Assembly (NCBI GenBank): GCA_030847615.1
Contig: JAUMIR010000004.1
Span: 233,720,501-233,784,500 of the forward strand
DNA: 64,000 nucleotides
Direction of reading: 5' to 3'
Source: Gambelia wislizenii
Taxonomy: Eukaryota > Chordata > Lepidosauria > Squamata > Crotaphytidae
Under the pieces are notes generated by a model. It was not told where the DNA came from, ran no database searches, and saw only the letters and a list, made by a program, of their open reading frames with translations. The position numbers were made by a program, and so were the translations under genes. Of this stretch, positions 44,350 to 55,349 are shown piece by piece (position 1 is the stretch's first letter; every line of letters begins with the position of its first letter).

Positions 44350-46812
44350 GTTGGACTTACACTTACTTAAGTCACTGGTCACATTTCCTGGTCAAGACTG
44401 AAATAAGAGTCTCTTCCCGCCCCACCGGGGGTGGTGGACCCATTAGAATGGTCCGCCCCCGAAGGCTAATGGAACCAATAGGATTCCAGAAAGCCTTGGA
44501 GGGTTTAATGGTTGGTAACGCCGGTGACCCTGTCGAAGCTTTGGTTAATACCTGGAACACCGATCTTACCAAGGCTATTGACACGATCGCTCCCAAGCGT
44601 CCTTTCCAACCCGCCTCTAACCGTAAGCCATGGTATACTTCAGAGCTTAGGAAAATGAAGCGGGTTGGACAACGACTAGAGCGCAACTGGCGGAAAACCC
44701 GACTCTTATCCGACAGGACTCGACATAGGAATTTTCTTCGGTCCTATCGAGAGGCAATACATGCAGCGCAGAGATCCTTCTCCTCTGCACGTATTGCGTC
44801 TGCAGAGTCCCGTCCAGCAGAGCTGTTTAGGGTGGTAAGGGAGATGACGCAGGTTATACCTGCACAGAACCCATTGCTTAACCCAACAACAGCCTGCTGT
44901 GATGCATTTAACAACTACTTTGCAGATAAAATCTCTCGGATAAGAGCCGACTTAGATGCCAGCATTTTGACAGAAACAATTGACGAGGTGTCCGGCAACT
45001 CCGTTGATGTAAGTTTACTGAATCAATTTCAATCTGTGAGTACCGAGGACGTGGACAAGCTACTTGGTAGAGTGAGGAAGACAACCTGCCCTCTTGATCC
45101 TTGCCCTTCATGGCTGGCCATCCAGGGCGGGACTGCCTTGATGGTGTTCCTTAAGGACATCATCAATGCATCCCTCAGGGAAGGGTGTGTTCCATCTTGT
45201 TTAAAGGAAGCGGCGGTTAGGCCGCTCCTGAAAAAACCTTCTCTAGACCCCCTGGACATGAATAACTATAGGCCGGTTTCTATGTTACCATTCTTGAGCA
45301 AAGTGATCGAGAGGGCAGTTGCTCTTCAACTCCAAGTGGTCTTGGATGAAACTGATTATCTAGACCCATTTCAAACTGGCTTCAGGACGGGATTTGGAGT
45401 TGAGACTGCCATGGTTGCCTTGACCGATGATCTGCATCTAAGCATCGACAGGGGTAATGTGTCCCTGTTGGTGCTTCTGGACCTCTCAGCGGCTTTCGAT
45501 ACGATAGATCATGGCATTCTCCTGGATCGCCTGAGAGGGTTAGGAATTGGAGGCACTGCGCTCCAGTGGTTCCGGTCCTTCCTCTCGGGCAGGTCCCAGA
45601 GGGTGCGGCTTGGGGACAGCTGCTCCAGCAGAAAGGAGCTTACTTGTGGTGTTCCACAGGGTGCCATCCTGTCCCCGATGCTGTTTAACATCTATATGAA
45701 GCCGCTGGGTGAGATTATTCGGGGTTATGGGGCTGGGTGTTATCAGTACGCTGATGACACCCAGATCTATTTCTCCTTGTCCCAATCATCGGCCTTGAAT
45801 CCCAATGGCATCTCTCCTCTTAATGACTGTCTTAAAGCTGTAATGGGCTGGATGAGGAAAAACAGATTGAGATTAAATCCAGACAAAACGGAGGTGCTCA
45901 AGGTAGCGGCCCCGAAACCAGGAGTTGAGTTGCAACCTCCAGTCCTGGACGGGGTCACGCTCTCCGTTAAGGACTGTGTTCGCAGTCTGGGGGTGCTCCT
46001 TGATTCATCGCTTCAGATGACGAGTCAAGTGAATGCGACGGTCAGGAGCGCTTGTTATCAGCTTCGGCTGATACGCCAGCTGTGCCCTTTCCTGGAAGTA
46101 AGGGACCTTGAGACTGTGGTGCACGCGCTGGTAACCTCTCGTCTAGATTTCTGCAATGCGCTCTACATGGGGCTACCCTCGTGCTTGGTCCGGAAACTTC
46201 AGTTGGTACAAAATATGGCAGCTAGAGTGGTCTCAGGAACATCTCGGAGAGATCATATAACTCCAATACTAAAATCTCTCCACTGGCTGCCTATCAGTTT
46301 CCGGGCCCAGTATAAGGTGTTGGTTATTACCTTTAAAGCCCTAAATGGCTTGGGTCCAACTTATCTCCGGAACCGCCTCCTCCCATACAATCCTCCCCGC
46401 ATACTCCGGTCCTCTGGGAGGAATCTGCTTCAGCCACAAAAATCTAGGCTGTCTGCAACCTCCCAGAGGGCCTTTTCAGTAATCGCCCCCAAATTGGGAA
46501 TGGCCTGCCGAATGAGATCCGTCAGCTGACGAGCTTGAGTAGCTTTAAAAAAGCACTAAAGACGGATCTCTTTCAGCAGGCCTTTCCTGATTAGATCCCG
46601 GCCTCAGGAACTCAGTCTCCTGGCTTTTTAAAAAATTATGTATATATTTGTTTTTAATGTGTTTTTTTAGCTAGAAGGTTTTAATCTTATTGTGTTTAAT
46701 GTCTTTTTATGTGGGAGGGTGGGGTGGGTGGTGTTTTTAGTCATTATTATAATGTTTTAATTGTTGGAAGCCGCCCCGATTGTTTTTAGCAGAGGGGCGG
46801 GGTATAAATAAA

Positions 46813-46850
<38 letters not shown>
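44350..46850 (+). mobile_element. L2 LINE, 5'-truncated, young-looking
   Basis: It starts within the end of the endonuclease domain (SHFLVKTEI-like) and runs through the complete reverse transcriptase to an L2 3' UTR ('gaagccgccccgattg', 'gaggggcggggtataaataa') and a (TTA)n tail at 46,816-46,850. The near-intact 2.2-kb frame implies recent insertion. The endonuclease and ORF1 parts are missing, so it cannot move by itself. Confidence 0.95.
44353..46594 (+). pseudogene. L2 reverse transcriptase reading frame
   Basis: The open frame runs unbroken to TGA at 46,527-46,529. RT motifs in order: RPVSMLPFLSKVIERAV, FQTGFRTGFGVETA, LLVLLDLSAAFDTIDH, CGVPQGAILSPMLF, YQYADDTQIY with catalytic YADD at 45,747-45,758, then RLNPDKTEVL (thumb) and a C-terminal stretch with HWLPISFRAQYK. 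A one-base loss near 46,495-46,500 shifts the frame so that the usual last ~30 residues (ending FPD before TAG at 46,592-46,594) are read out of frame. Role: target-primed reverse transcription of its own RNA. Confidence 0.93.
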
Positions 46851-46851
<1 letters not shown>

Positions 46852-46854
46852 TGT

Positions 46855-47805
46855 TAGAATGCCAGCCAGAGGTTATTTTCCCTACAACTCATTTAAGTTT
46901 CAGGATGCCTTATTTCCCCACTTTCTCTCTCCTTATGCATTTATCTCTTCTGTGCTTTCTGCTCAACTGCCATTGTGGAAGCCACTGGCTATCATTTATA
47001 AACATGGGCATAATTTGCAAGCTCTGTCCCTTGGAAACTATCTTCAGTCTTATGATTCATCATACTCCCTAGACATGGTCTTGAAATACCACCCAAGCAC
47101 TGAGCTTCTATAACTGGCAAAAGTCAGTGATGGGCAGGTGATAATGTGTGGTTTAGACATGGGCAACCCAAGTTCCATTGCCTGAAGAGTTAGATGATGC
47201 TGGCTGGCTGGTCAAAATTGTGAGGCTGAAAATACTGTTCTGTACTTATTTGATGACCAGGTGAATAGAAGGCACCAGAAAAATGAACATCTGAGGTGAC
47301 TGCAGTCTAGCATTATAAAATGCCACCTCTAGAATGTTTCTTGGTGAAACAATAACCCCTTAAAGTCCAAGACAGTGCATGTTCCAGAAATACCAAGGAC
47401 ATAGGGATGGGTGGGAGATGATGGGAATATTGCTAAAAAGTCTTTGCTATATACTGTTTAAGGGTAGAGGTTGGAAAAGTTACTTATTAGGACTATTGGG
47501 ACAATACATTTAGTAGGCCATTTAAAAAGGCACAAAATTCATTGCCTTAGCTTTGAAGCTCACAGGGTCTTGGGCTGCAAAGGCGGTTTTAAAAAAGCAT
47601 GCGGAAAGAAAGTGATGGCAGTAGAGTCATGGAGTCTTCATATTGTTTTGAGTTAACATAGAGGAAAAATCCGTATAGGATATAAAAATAGGCTGCACTT
47701 CCATTGGCTACTTGAGGACAGAGGTAATAAAGGAAAACCAATATAGCTTCCTTCTCTGTTTGGAAACACAGAACACCTGCCCCCCAAAAGTAGAGGTGTA
47801 TTTAT
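46855..47805. other. No gene or recognised repeat seen
   Basis: Unclassified AT-rich sequence. Short ORFs only. Confidence 0.4.
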
Positions 47806-47807
47806 AT

Positions 47808-47946
47808 GAGAGCTAGTGTGGTGCAGAGGTTTGAGTGTTGAATTATGAGCCTGGAAACCAGGCTTCGGATCTCTGCCTGGCCATGGAAATCCATTTGGTG
47901 ACTTTGGGTAAATCACACTTCCTGAAGGCACACAACAACAACAAAT
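47808..47946 (+). mobile_element. tRNA-derived SINE with large internal deletion
   Basis: The head 'agtgtggtgcagaggtttga', a B-box remnant and the body up to 'aaatcacacttcctgaaggc' join directly to the 'acacaacaacaac' tail, losing about 100 bp of body. Confidence 0.8.
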
Positions 47947-48039
47947 GTACATTAGACAAGAGCAGTTTCAGCCCACTAATTGTCTTGGTTCCTACAAAAT
48001 CTTAGGATTTGTATATTTTTAGGGTACTTAAAAGTTCTC

Positions 48040-48155
48040 TGCTCTAAGTTCCTTGTAAAATTACAAATCCCCAGACTCTGTAAGATGGAGCCACAGCAGG
48101 TAAAGTGGGATTAAACTGCTATAACTGCAGCACACACACACTATAGATTTGATTC
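48040..48155 (+). mobile_element. 'CCATGG' MITE fragment
   Basis: 'aaattacaaatccccagact' and 'gaaaagtggg'-like 'ggtaaagtgggattaaactg' match the right half of the fold-back MITE. Diverged ('gccacagcagg' in place of 'gccatggcag'). Confidence 0.5.
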
Positions 48156-48159
48156 TATC

Positions 48160-48998
48160 CAGTGTGAGGCTCAGGGCCCTTTTGTAGGAAGAGTGCAGTG
48201 ATTTTTCAGGAAGTCTGTATCCTGTCAGGTCTGGAGATACCCGTAGGTACTGAAACACTCAAAACACATCAGTAGGAATCAAACTGGGCAGCTTTACCTT
48301 TAGCTGGAGGGAATAAACCTGCATAAAATCAACTATCAAGATTTCTCAGGGATGTGAGGTGGAATTCCTGAGAAAGTTAAGGCACTCATTCTGTGAAGCA
48401 GGCCAGGGAATTCTGGGAGTTGTAATTTGAAAACCTCACCTATTTGAAGTTGTGTTCTAGTGCTTGATTGTGCCTGTGGCTCTGTGTACATATAGGAAAG
48501 TGGAAGAAGCTAGGCAGTACAACCAATGTGAATCCCTAGTGGGGATTTCAGAAAGGACCTCCAATCTCCTTGCTGGGACTTAATTATACTGTTACCAAAA
48601 GTTCCACACATTTCTCATATCTAACTTCAAGCTGCTTTTCAGCATATCTTCCCCTGTCCTCCTCTGTCTCCTTTACTTTTTGCTTTAAAACCTGCCTTTC
48701 TTTCTTTCTTCTGGAGAACTCAACAGCTTATTGTGCTCATGTGTCTTGATGGCAGAATGAGTTAGCTTTGTGTCAAGAAGAGGGACGTTTGTGCTACTGA
48801 GTAGTAGTTCAGTGACCATGGTCTGTTTGTGGCTACCGCTGAGGTATGACTTCTTTCCAACCTCTTCTGCCATTTCGAAGTAATTGCTTTTGGACAGATG
48901 GCAGGTGAGCAGGGTGCTTATGTTACAGTGTGCTTCTTCTCCCATCTCCTTGACAAAAAAAAAAAAGGAAAGGAGAAAAAAGGGGCACTCTGAGACAA
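48160..48998. other. No gene seen; poly-A run
   Basis: Unclassified sequence with an A run at 48,955-48,966. Confidence 0.4.
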
Positions 48999-49000
48999 GT

Positions 49001-49026
49001 CTCTCTCTCTCTCTCTCTTTCTCTCA
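49001..49026. repeat. (CT)n microsatellite
   Basis: About nine CT units followed by 'ttctctc'. Confidence 0.85.
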
Positions 49027-49191
49027 CTCTGCTGCAAAATTCTAGCAACTGAATTAATTTCCCTGTAAACAAAGTAGCGTAACTACTATTCCCAATGTAT
49101 GAAGCTGAGATCACTTTTGCCCCTCTCTTCACCTGGTTCCCAAATTATTACACAAGGGGAACTGATAGCTCAGTTCCTACCTTCCTCCAAT

Positions 49192-49320
49192 ACAGAGATG
49201 GGTAGTTTGTGGCTCTCCAGATGTGTCTGGATGGAAACTCCTATCAGTTCTAGACAATACAGTCAATGGTGAGAGATTATTAGGAGTTGCAGTCTTAACA
49301 ATATGTGCAGGGGGGGCGCA
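49192..49320. mobile_element. Short hAT-like MITE
   Basis: 'cagagatgggtagtttgtgg' and 'ctccagatgtgtctggatgg' at left, 'attaggagttgcagtc' at right, as in the element at 43,222-43,358. Confidence 0.45.
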
Positions 49321-49636
49321 GACGTTGTCCACACATGCTCTAAGGTTTGCCCTCTGGGTGCTTGAGAGCTGAACTCTTGAAAATGGCTGGGTGGCCTTTA
49401 ACTCACACCAAACTAGACAAACCATTCTGCACATTGTATTATACAATGTTGTGCCCCATGGGATTGCTGCTTCTTCTGTTACCAGCACTGTGTAACAGGT
49501 CAGATGTTGTACTATGAATGTTCTCCTAAATGATAATTCTGCACCAGATGATGTAATATGCAATTATTCTCACAGTAAAATAGTTCCCTTGGAAGGACAT
49601 GCAATGAAGTTGTTTCTTCAAGGGTACACTGTTCTG

Positions 49637-49832
49637 TGATCCAGCATGGCGTAATGGTTTGAGTGTTGGACTACAAGTCTGGAGACCAGGGTTCAAATCC
49701 CTTCTCAGCCATGAAAACCCACTGAGTGAGTTTGGGCAAGTCACACACTCTCAGCCTCAGAAAACCCTGTGATAGGATCCCCTTAGGGTTGCCATATGCT
49801 GGAAATGATTTGAAGATGCACAACAACAGCAC
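49637..49832 (+). mobile_element. tRNA-derived SINE, internal-deletion subfamily
   Basis: Head 'cagcatggcgtaatggtttg', B box 'gggttcaaatcccttctc', and the same jump from 'ctctcagcctcag' to 'aaaaccctgtg' seen at 34,610. The tail is (CAA)n. Confidence 0.85.
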
Positions 49833-49834
49833 TG

Positions 49835-50836
49835 CTCTGTGCAAATACATTCTGTGTTAGTTCTGTGCAGAGCTCAGAAAGGTGACATTGCAGACTATAG
49901 CTCCAAGAATCCACTAGCCCATATAGCCACTGACCATACTGGTTCTGAAAGCTGTAAAAGTAGCATATTTTTCATTCTGCTTCTGTGTGGACTGCATTTG
50001 TGAATGTAAACTTATGAATGATTGATCATCTCGGCAAATAAGTATTCATAGCAGGATATATTAGTGCAGTGCCAGCACCATGACTTCATTGTCAGGATGG
50101 CAAATTCACCTCATAGGTTATTACTGTACCTGATTGCAGGAAGTGAGTTGGGGCATTGTGATGAGGAACAATGCATTTACATAGCATCATAAAGGGACTT
50201 GAAGATAGCTGTCTGCAGCACCTTACACTCCAGGAATCTGGTGATGGTGTTTTATGATGTGCTGGATGTATTGCCATTGCATCAGTGGAAAACAATTTCT
50301 GTGCTGGTCTAGTTATGGATATTTAAAAAAACACACAATTTGTTAACACTGATTGTAGCCTTCCTTTTCAAAAGGCCCCAGTGTAGGTTATGCCATTATT
50401 ATATTAATAATAACTCCAAACAACAATATACAAATAAACAAGCAGGGCTGATTGCAAGTAAGTCCTGAAGATTGATCAGTCCCCTCTAGATTTCCACTTT
50501 CAGAATCAGTGTATCCTATATCTTGAGTAGCATTACCTAAAAATCAATGAATTTATTGTCAGTACTGTTAGCAACTGTGCTGACATCTAATTGTCTCCAA
50601 AATAATTTACTTTGTAAGTGCCTCATTCTGTTTGTTGTCCTTTTTCACCCACCTTTTTCCTTTCATTTAATCTTCAAACTATCTTTCCCAGTCTGATAAA
50701 AAAAATTTTGCACCAGCCTTCACTCTTCCAATCTCTTTTTTCATCCATTGTTTGCCCCTCTAATTACTGCTGAGGTCCTCTACTGATCCATTTTCTTTCT
50801 CAGGTGCCCTCTTCCATTTTCACACTTATTTGTTTA
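49835..50836. other. No gene or recognised repeat seen
   Basis: AT-rich, unclassified. Confidence 0.4.
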
Positions 50837-50838
50837 TA

Positions 50839-52180
50839 CAGTTGTCCCTTGACATTCGCGGGGGTTAGGTTCCACGGACCCCCGCGAATGTCAAAAAACC
50901 GCGAATATTGATTGCCCTCCCCCCACCCTCCCCAGGCCTTCACGGAGCATCCCAAGGCTCCGTGAAGGCCTCTGCAACCCTCCCCCCTCCCTCCCCGGGG
51001 CCTTCACGGAGCCTTCCAAGGCTCCGTGAAGGCCTCCGCGGCCTCCCCCCACCCTCCCCAGGCCTTCATGGAGCCTTCCAAGGCTCCGTGAAGGCCTCCC
51101 CCCATCCTCCCCCCTCCCTCCCCGGGGCCTTCACGGAGCCTTCCAAGGCTCCGTGAAGGCCTTCGCGGCCTCCCCCCACCCTCCCCAGGCCTTCATGGAG
51201 CCTTCCAAGGCTCCGTGAAGGCCTCCCCCCATCCTCCCCCCTCCCTCCCCGGGGCCTTCACGGAGCCTTCCAAGGCTCCGTGAAGGCCTTCGCGGCCTCC
51301 CCCCATCCTCCCCCTCCCTCCCCGGGGCCTTCTCGGAGCCTTCGAAGGCTCCGTGAAGGCCCCCGCGGACTCCCCCAACCCTCCCCAGGCCTTCACGGAG
51401 CCTTCCAAGGCTCCGTGAAGGCCTCCCCCCATCCTCCCCCCATCCTCCCCCCATCCTCCCCCCTCCCTCCCCGGGGCCTCCCCCCACCCTCCCCAGGCCT
51501 TCACGGAGCCTTCCAAGGCTCCGTGAAGGTCTCCCCCCACCCTCCCCCCTCCCTCCCTGGGGCCTTCACGGAGCCTTTCAAGGCTCCGTGAAGGCCTCCG
51601 CGGCCTCCCCCCACCCTCCCCGGGGCCTCCCCCCACCCTCCCCAGGCCTTCACGGAGCCTTCCAAGGCTCCGTGAAGGCCTCCCCCCATCCTCCCCCCTC
51701 CCTCCCCGGGGCCTCCCCCCACCCTCCCCAGGCCTTCACGGAGCCTTCCAAGGCTCCGTGAAGGCCTCCCCCCATCCTCCCCCCTCCCTCCCCGGGGCCT
51801 TCACGGAGCCTTCGAAGGCTCCGTGAAGGCCTCCGCGGCCTCCCCCCACCCTCCCCAGACCTTCACGGAGCCTTCCAAGGCTCTGTGAAGGCCTCCCCCC
51901 ACCCTCCCCCCTCCCTCCCTGGGGCCTTCACGGAGCCTTCCAAGGTGCCGTGAAGGCCTCCGCGGCCTCCCCCCACCCGCCCCAGGCCTTCACGGGGCCT
52001 CTGGAGGGTCTCCAAAGGCCCCATGAACGCCTCCCCGGCCCTCCCCGCTCCTTCCCAGGGCTTTCAAGGGGCCTCCGGAGGCCCCTTTTCGCGGTTTTGG
52101 GGGGGCCCGGGGGGGCCTTCCCAAAACCGCGAATAATTAAAACCGTGAATGCTGAGTTCGCGAATGTGGAGGGGCAACTG
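50839..52180. mobile_element. Tigger-ended element with an array of ~15 palindromes
   Basis: The left TIR CAGTTGTCCCTTGACATTCG and the inverse of the right end, CAGTTGCCCCTCCACATTCG, are flanked by TA on both sides (50,837-50,838 and 52,181-52,182). Sub-terminal 'aaaccgcgaata' motifs are also inverted. The interior is about 15 copies of a 36-bp near-palindrome (arms ggccttcacggagcctt and aaggctccgtgaaggcc around CC), one every ~61-109 bp, separated by C-rich linkers ('ccccatcctcccccctccct'). GC-rich and CpG-bearing. No transposase. Confidence 0.85.
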
Positions 52181-52185
52181 TATTG

Positions 52186-52416
52186 TTGTTGTGTTGCACC
52201 TTTGAGTCATTTGCAATTTACAGTCACCCTAAGGTGACCCTATCATAGGGTTTTCTTGGAGCGATTTCTGCAGAGGGGGTTTGCCATTGTCTTCCTCTGA
52301 GGTTGAGAGAGTGTGATTTGCCCATGGTCATGCAGTGGGTTTCCATGGCTGAGTGGGGATTCGAACCCTGTTCTCCAGAGTTGTAGTCCAATGCCCAAAC
52401 CACTACACCACACTAG
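52186..52416 (-). mobile_element. tRNA-derived SINE, minus strand
   Basis: The complement of the (CAA)n tail, 'tgttgttgtgttgcacc', directly abuts the TA of the Tigger element. Body 'cttcctctgaggttgagaga', B-box complement 'gggattcgaaccctgttctc' and head complement 'cactacaccacactag' follow. Confidence 0.85.
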
Positions 52417-52927
52417 TTTTCTCTCTGTTTCTACTACATGTATCTTTGGGTCACTATTTTACATCTGCGTGAAATATTCCTTGTTTGAAGGAAGTCTTTG
52501 CTTCTTGTCTGTGGGAGATTCCCAATCTGTATGCAACAGAGGATGGAAGCTAGACTTATGACCTCATACATTTTGGTATTAAATTTCATGTTTGTGGCAC
52601 CATTGTCGCAATAGCAAATGCCCTCTAAAACCCACCTTAAAAGCCAGGTAGCTACCCCAATCAAATGAGTTCTGCAGCTCACTGAAGGTTGATGCATCCA
52701 GCCCCCTTCCACCAGCCAGCCATGGTGCAAAGAGGAATGGCAGGAAGCCTGCAGGTTCTGGTGTAACTGCATGTTGCACCATGGCTCATTGGAAGGAAAA
52801 CATTGGATATTTCATCCTTCAGCTAGCCACAGAACTACTTCAGTTGGTTCTGCAGCTGCCTGGCTTATAAGGTGAGGCTTCGGGGGTTGGATCAGGAGAT
52901 GGATCATAGCTATGTTATTGTAACTAT

Positions 52928-53515
52928 GGGCTTATCTACAAGAGCTAAATACCCTGTTTGCTCCCGTCTCAGAGCCTACAGTCCAAATGATGCAGGGCCT
53001 TTGCCCCATTCTGCCCCTGGGCAATCCCCACCACCCCTGGGGCAGATACAGGGCTGAGATGGGGGAAAGGCTGGTAGGCTGTAATTAAAACATTACAGAA
53101 TAAAATCCAGTTTACTCTGTTATAGGTGGCCAGGTACCTGTTCGGCACATCACCCCTCACTCCCGCTGTCATCTCCCTGGATCTCCCAGAAGCCAGGCAA
53201 GAGTCCCACAGCATGTGTCCAAGGCTGGTCACATACAGGAGGTCTTCAGTCACATGTTGTGGACCTCCTTCCTGCCTCTGAGCCAGCAAAGAAAATGGCA
53301 GCAGTGGCAGCTGCAGCGACAGACTGGCATTCCTGTTTGGACTCCAGCCCATTTCATTGAGGTTACGGGGGCAGAACAGGCCAGCTCTGCAGCCAGGAAA
53401 AGGGGAGCTGGCGTATCCTGGTTCATGTAGATGAACCCCATGTCTCCCATGCAGGATCTTTGCCAGAGTCTCTTTCTCTGAGGGTGTTAGCTTCCCCAAT
53501 TTCCAATCTAGTCCA
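52928..53515. mobile_element. TIR element of the 'GGGCTTGTCTA' family, copy 3
   Basis: 'gggcttatctacaagagc', then 'cagagcctacagtccaaatg' and 'atgcagggcctttgcccc', are collinear with 61,016 onward ('gagctctacagtccaaacg', 'caaggctcttgccc'), showing common descent. The right end is uncertain ('ccaatctagtcc'). Confidence 0.5.
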
Positions 53516-53619
53516 CATGTACTGGATATATTTATAGTTTACAATTATATATTTAATTTGACCTCATCTTTCCACCTAAAAGGCCACTCTGCCTCAGCAC
53601 TGTGTTAGCTCCCCTAATA

Positions 53620-54437
53620 AGCCTCACTCTCAGGAACCCCCCCCCATTGGCTTATTAATAATTTGGAATATTAATATAGTCTTCCAGAAGGAAGAGCAGT
53701 AAAATATCAGGAACTTGCTGTAAGGATCCCAAAGACATGTACTAAGCCATGTATTGCCCAAAGGAAGGACTATTAACAAATTCCAAACTGTGGGGAAACA
53801 TAAGGAGGTCAAGAGGACATTGCCTGAACATACCCTAGTGACAGACAATTGATCCCATCATCGGTGGTTGGACTAATCCTTTGTCTGAAGGTATCCCCTT
53901 CCCTTAATCCCCAAACTCCCCATAAAGGAGGCAGCTCAAGTTTTGTGAAACTAATCACCATTAAGAGTAGTTGCAACACATTAACATCATCAGAAGCCCA
54001 TTGTTCAAATCCAGGAGCTTCTTGAGACCCATTGCTCATTCTCTGAGAGACTCCTGGAATCCATTGTTTCCACACACAAAATCCAATCACCTGGGGGCAT
54101 GTTTTTGAGTATAAATACTGGCCCCAAGTCATGTCTCATTGTGCACAGAGTAATTTCCTGGGGATATTACATCCCTCTGTCTAGCCAGGGCGCACAGATT
54201 CATTTCCTGGGGACACTATGTCTCTCTGTGTTAGCCATTCCTGCTTCATCCATCCATGCTGTCGGTCTGCCTTGAGACTTCAAACTTCAGGACAGCTGTC
54301 ATATGACCCCTGAGAAACTTCCCATCTATCCCTTTATCAACCTCTCTTCTTCTATTCCTAGTGGTCATGTGTGTTTACTGTATGAATGTGTGGTGTTATT
54401 ATTTTTAAGTCCTCAATAAATATCATTGTTAATTTTT
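53620..54437 (+). mobile_element. Possible solo LTR
   Basis: Pol II signals spaced as in an LTR: TATAAATA at 54,110-54,117, then AATAAA at 54,415-54,420 about 300 bp later, ending near 'attgttaatttttca'. A ~48-bp tandem duplication lies between them (54,143-54,190 and 54,191-54,240, sharing 'atttcctgggga'). No primer-binding site, internal region or convincing target duplication is visible. The left edge is a guess. Confidence 0.3.
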
Positions 54438-54440
54438 CAT

Positions 54441-54464
54441 CGTGTGTGTGTGTGTGTGTGTGAG
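54441..54464. repeat. (GT)n microsatellite
   Basis: About eleven GT units directly after the AATAAA-bearing segment. Confidence 0.9.
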
Positions 54465-54721
54465 TTCAGAGCTAGTAGGGTAAAAACAGGAGTAAAGATC
54501 CCTTTCTGTTGCCCCCTCTTGCATCACCAAGTCAAGTTGCTGCTAATTTCCCCAACATATTAGAAATTCGATATTTGCGTGGGATTTCCATGAGTGATTT
54601 GGGTAACAACTGTATGATGGTGATTGCAAATTTAATTGCATATCATCTGTTGCCTTCTAGACTTCTGTGCTTTTTGCACCATTTCACTCTGAACACATCT
54701 GAACATCTGAACTTATGTAGT

Positions 54722-54905
54722 TTTTTTGGAAGTGGGGTTAGATCTGCTTAGTACTTGGATAGAAGACCACCAAAAAATAACATGGGTCTCCAAGTAGGGC
54801 TAAGAGAAAAAATCCTGAAACATTGGAGAGCTGCTGGTAGTCAGACTTGACAATATTGGTCTGGATGAACCAGTGGTCTCACTCAATATAAGGCTGCTTC
54901 CTACG
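54722..54905 (+). mobile_element. 5S-type SINE fragment joined to a different tail
   Basis: 'gatctgcttagtacttggat' and 'agaagaccaccaa' are the 3' half of 5S rRNA including the C box. The rest ('ggagagctgctggtagtcag', 'tggtctcactcaatataagg', 'ctgcttcctacgatct') is a tail different from that of the copy at 16,595. Only the 3' part of the 5S head remains. Confidence 0.6.
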
Positions 54906-54974
54906 ATCTAAGTTCAAGCTGCCTTGTGTTTTGCCTTCCCATTCTACTAACAAGCACACATTAAGATGCTCTTT

Positions 54975-55060
54975 GGATGAGCTGGCTCAAGACATTTTTT
55001 TGCCTGAGGCAAAGCAGCAAATGGCACCCCACTTCTAAGTCAAAGTGTATCTTAATCAAC
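54975..55060. mobile_element. hAT-like element end
   Basis: 'agctggctcaagacattttt' and 'gcctgaggcaaagcagcaaa' with 'tggcaccccacttc' match the termini at 31,053 and 42,563. Confidence 0.4.
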
Positions 55061-55349
55061 TGTATCGATATATATAATTCTCTTGGGTATGTTGCTGTTC
55101 CCAGTGTGCTGATTGGTTGCTTGGGAAACATACCCAACCAATCGTAGTGCTTTGTTGGCCGGCCAATCAGCAGCTTGATGGTGTTTTTCAGCAGCACCTC
55201 CTTGGCCTACAGCCACATCTTTGCCTGTTGAGTTGCAATAAGTAAAAACTCAGCCAGCTCCCCTTGCTGTCTTAATATGCATGCATGGGGGGAAATAATG
55301 CTGCTTTCTATGTGTCCTCCACCCTCTTCTTTCCCCTCCTGTCCTACAT

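Noticed and set aside
50908..51722. Several 70-147-codon frames through the palindromic array
   Set aside because: Repeated units without stops in several frames on both strands; not a protein gene.
50936..52020. CRISPR-like array (regular palindromic repeats with spacers)
   Set aside because: Eukaryotic context, spacers are repetitive C-rich linkers and not unique, and the whole lies between transposon TIRs.
8345..52416. tRNA genes at the A/B-box sequences
   Set aside because: All belong to SINE heads; the cloverleaf is not conserved and a SINE body follows.
53620..54437. Endogenous retrovirus
   Set aside because: No gag/pol/env homology, no primer-binding site, and no second LTR; kept only as a possible solo LTR.
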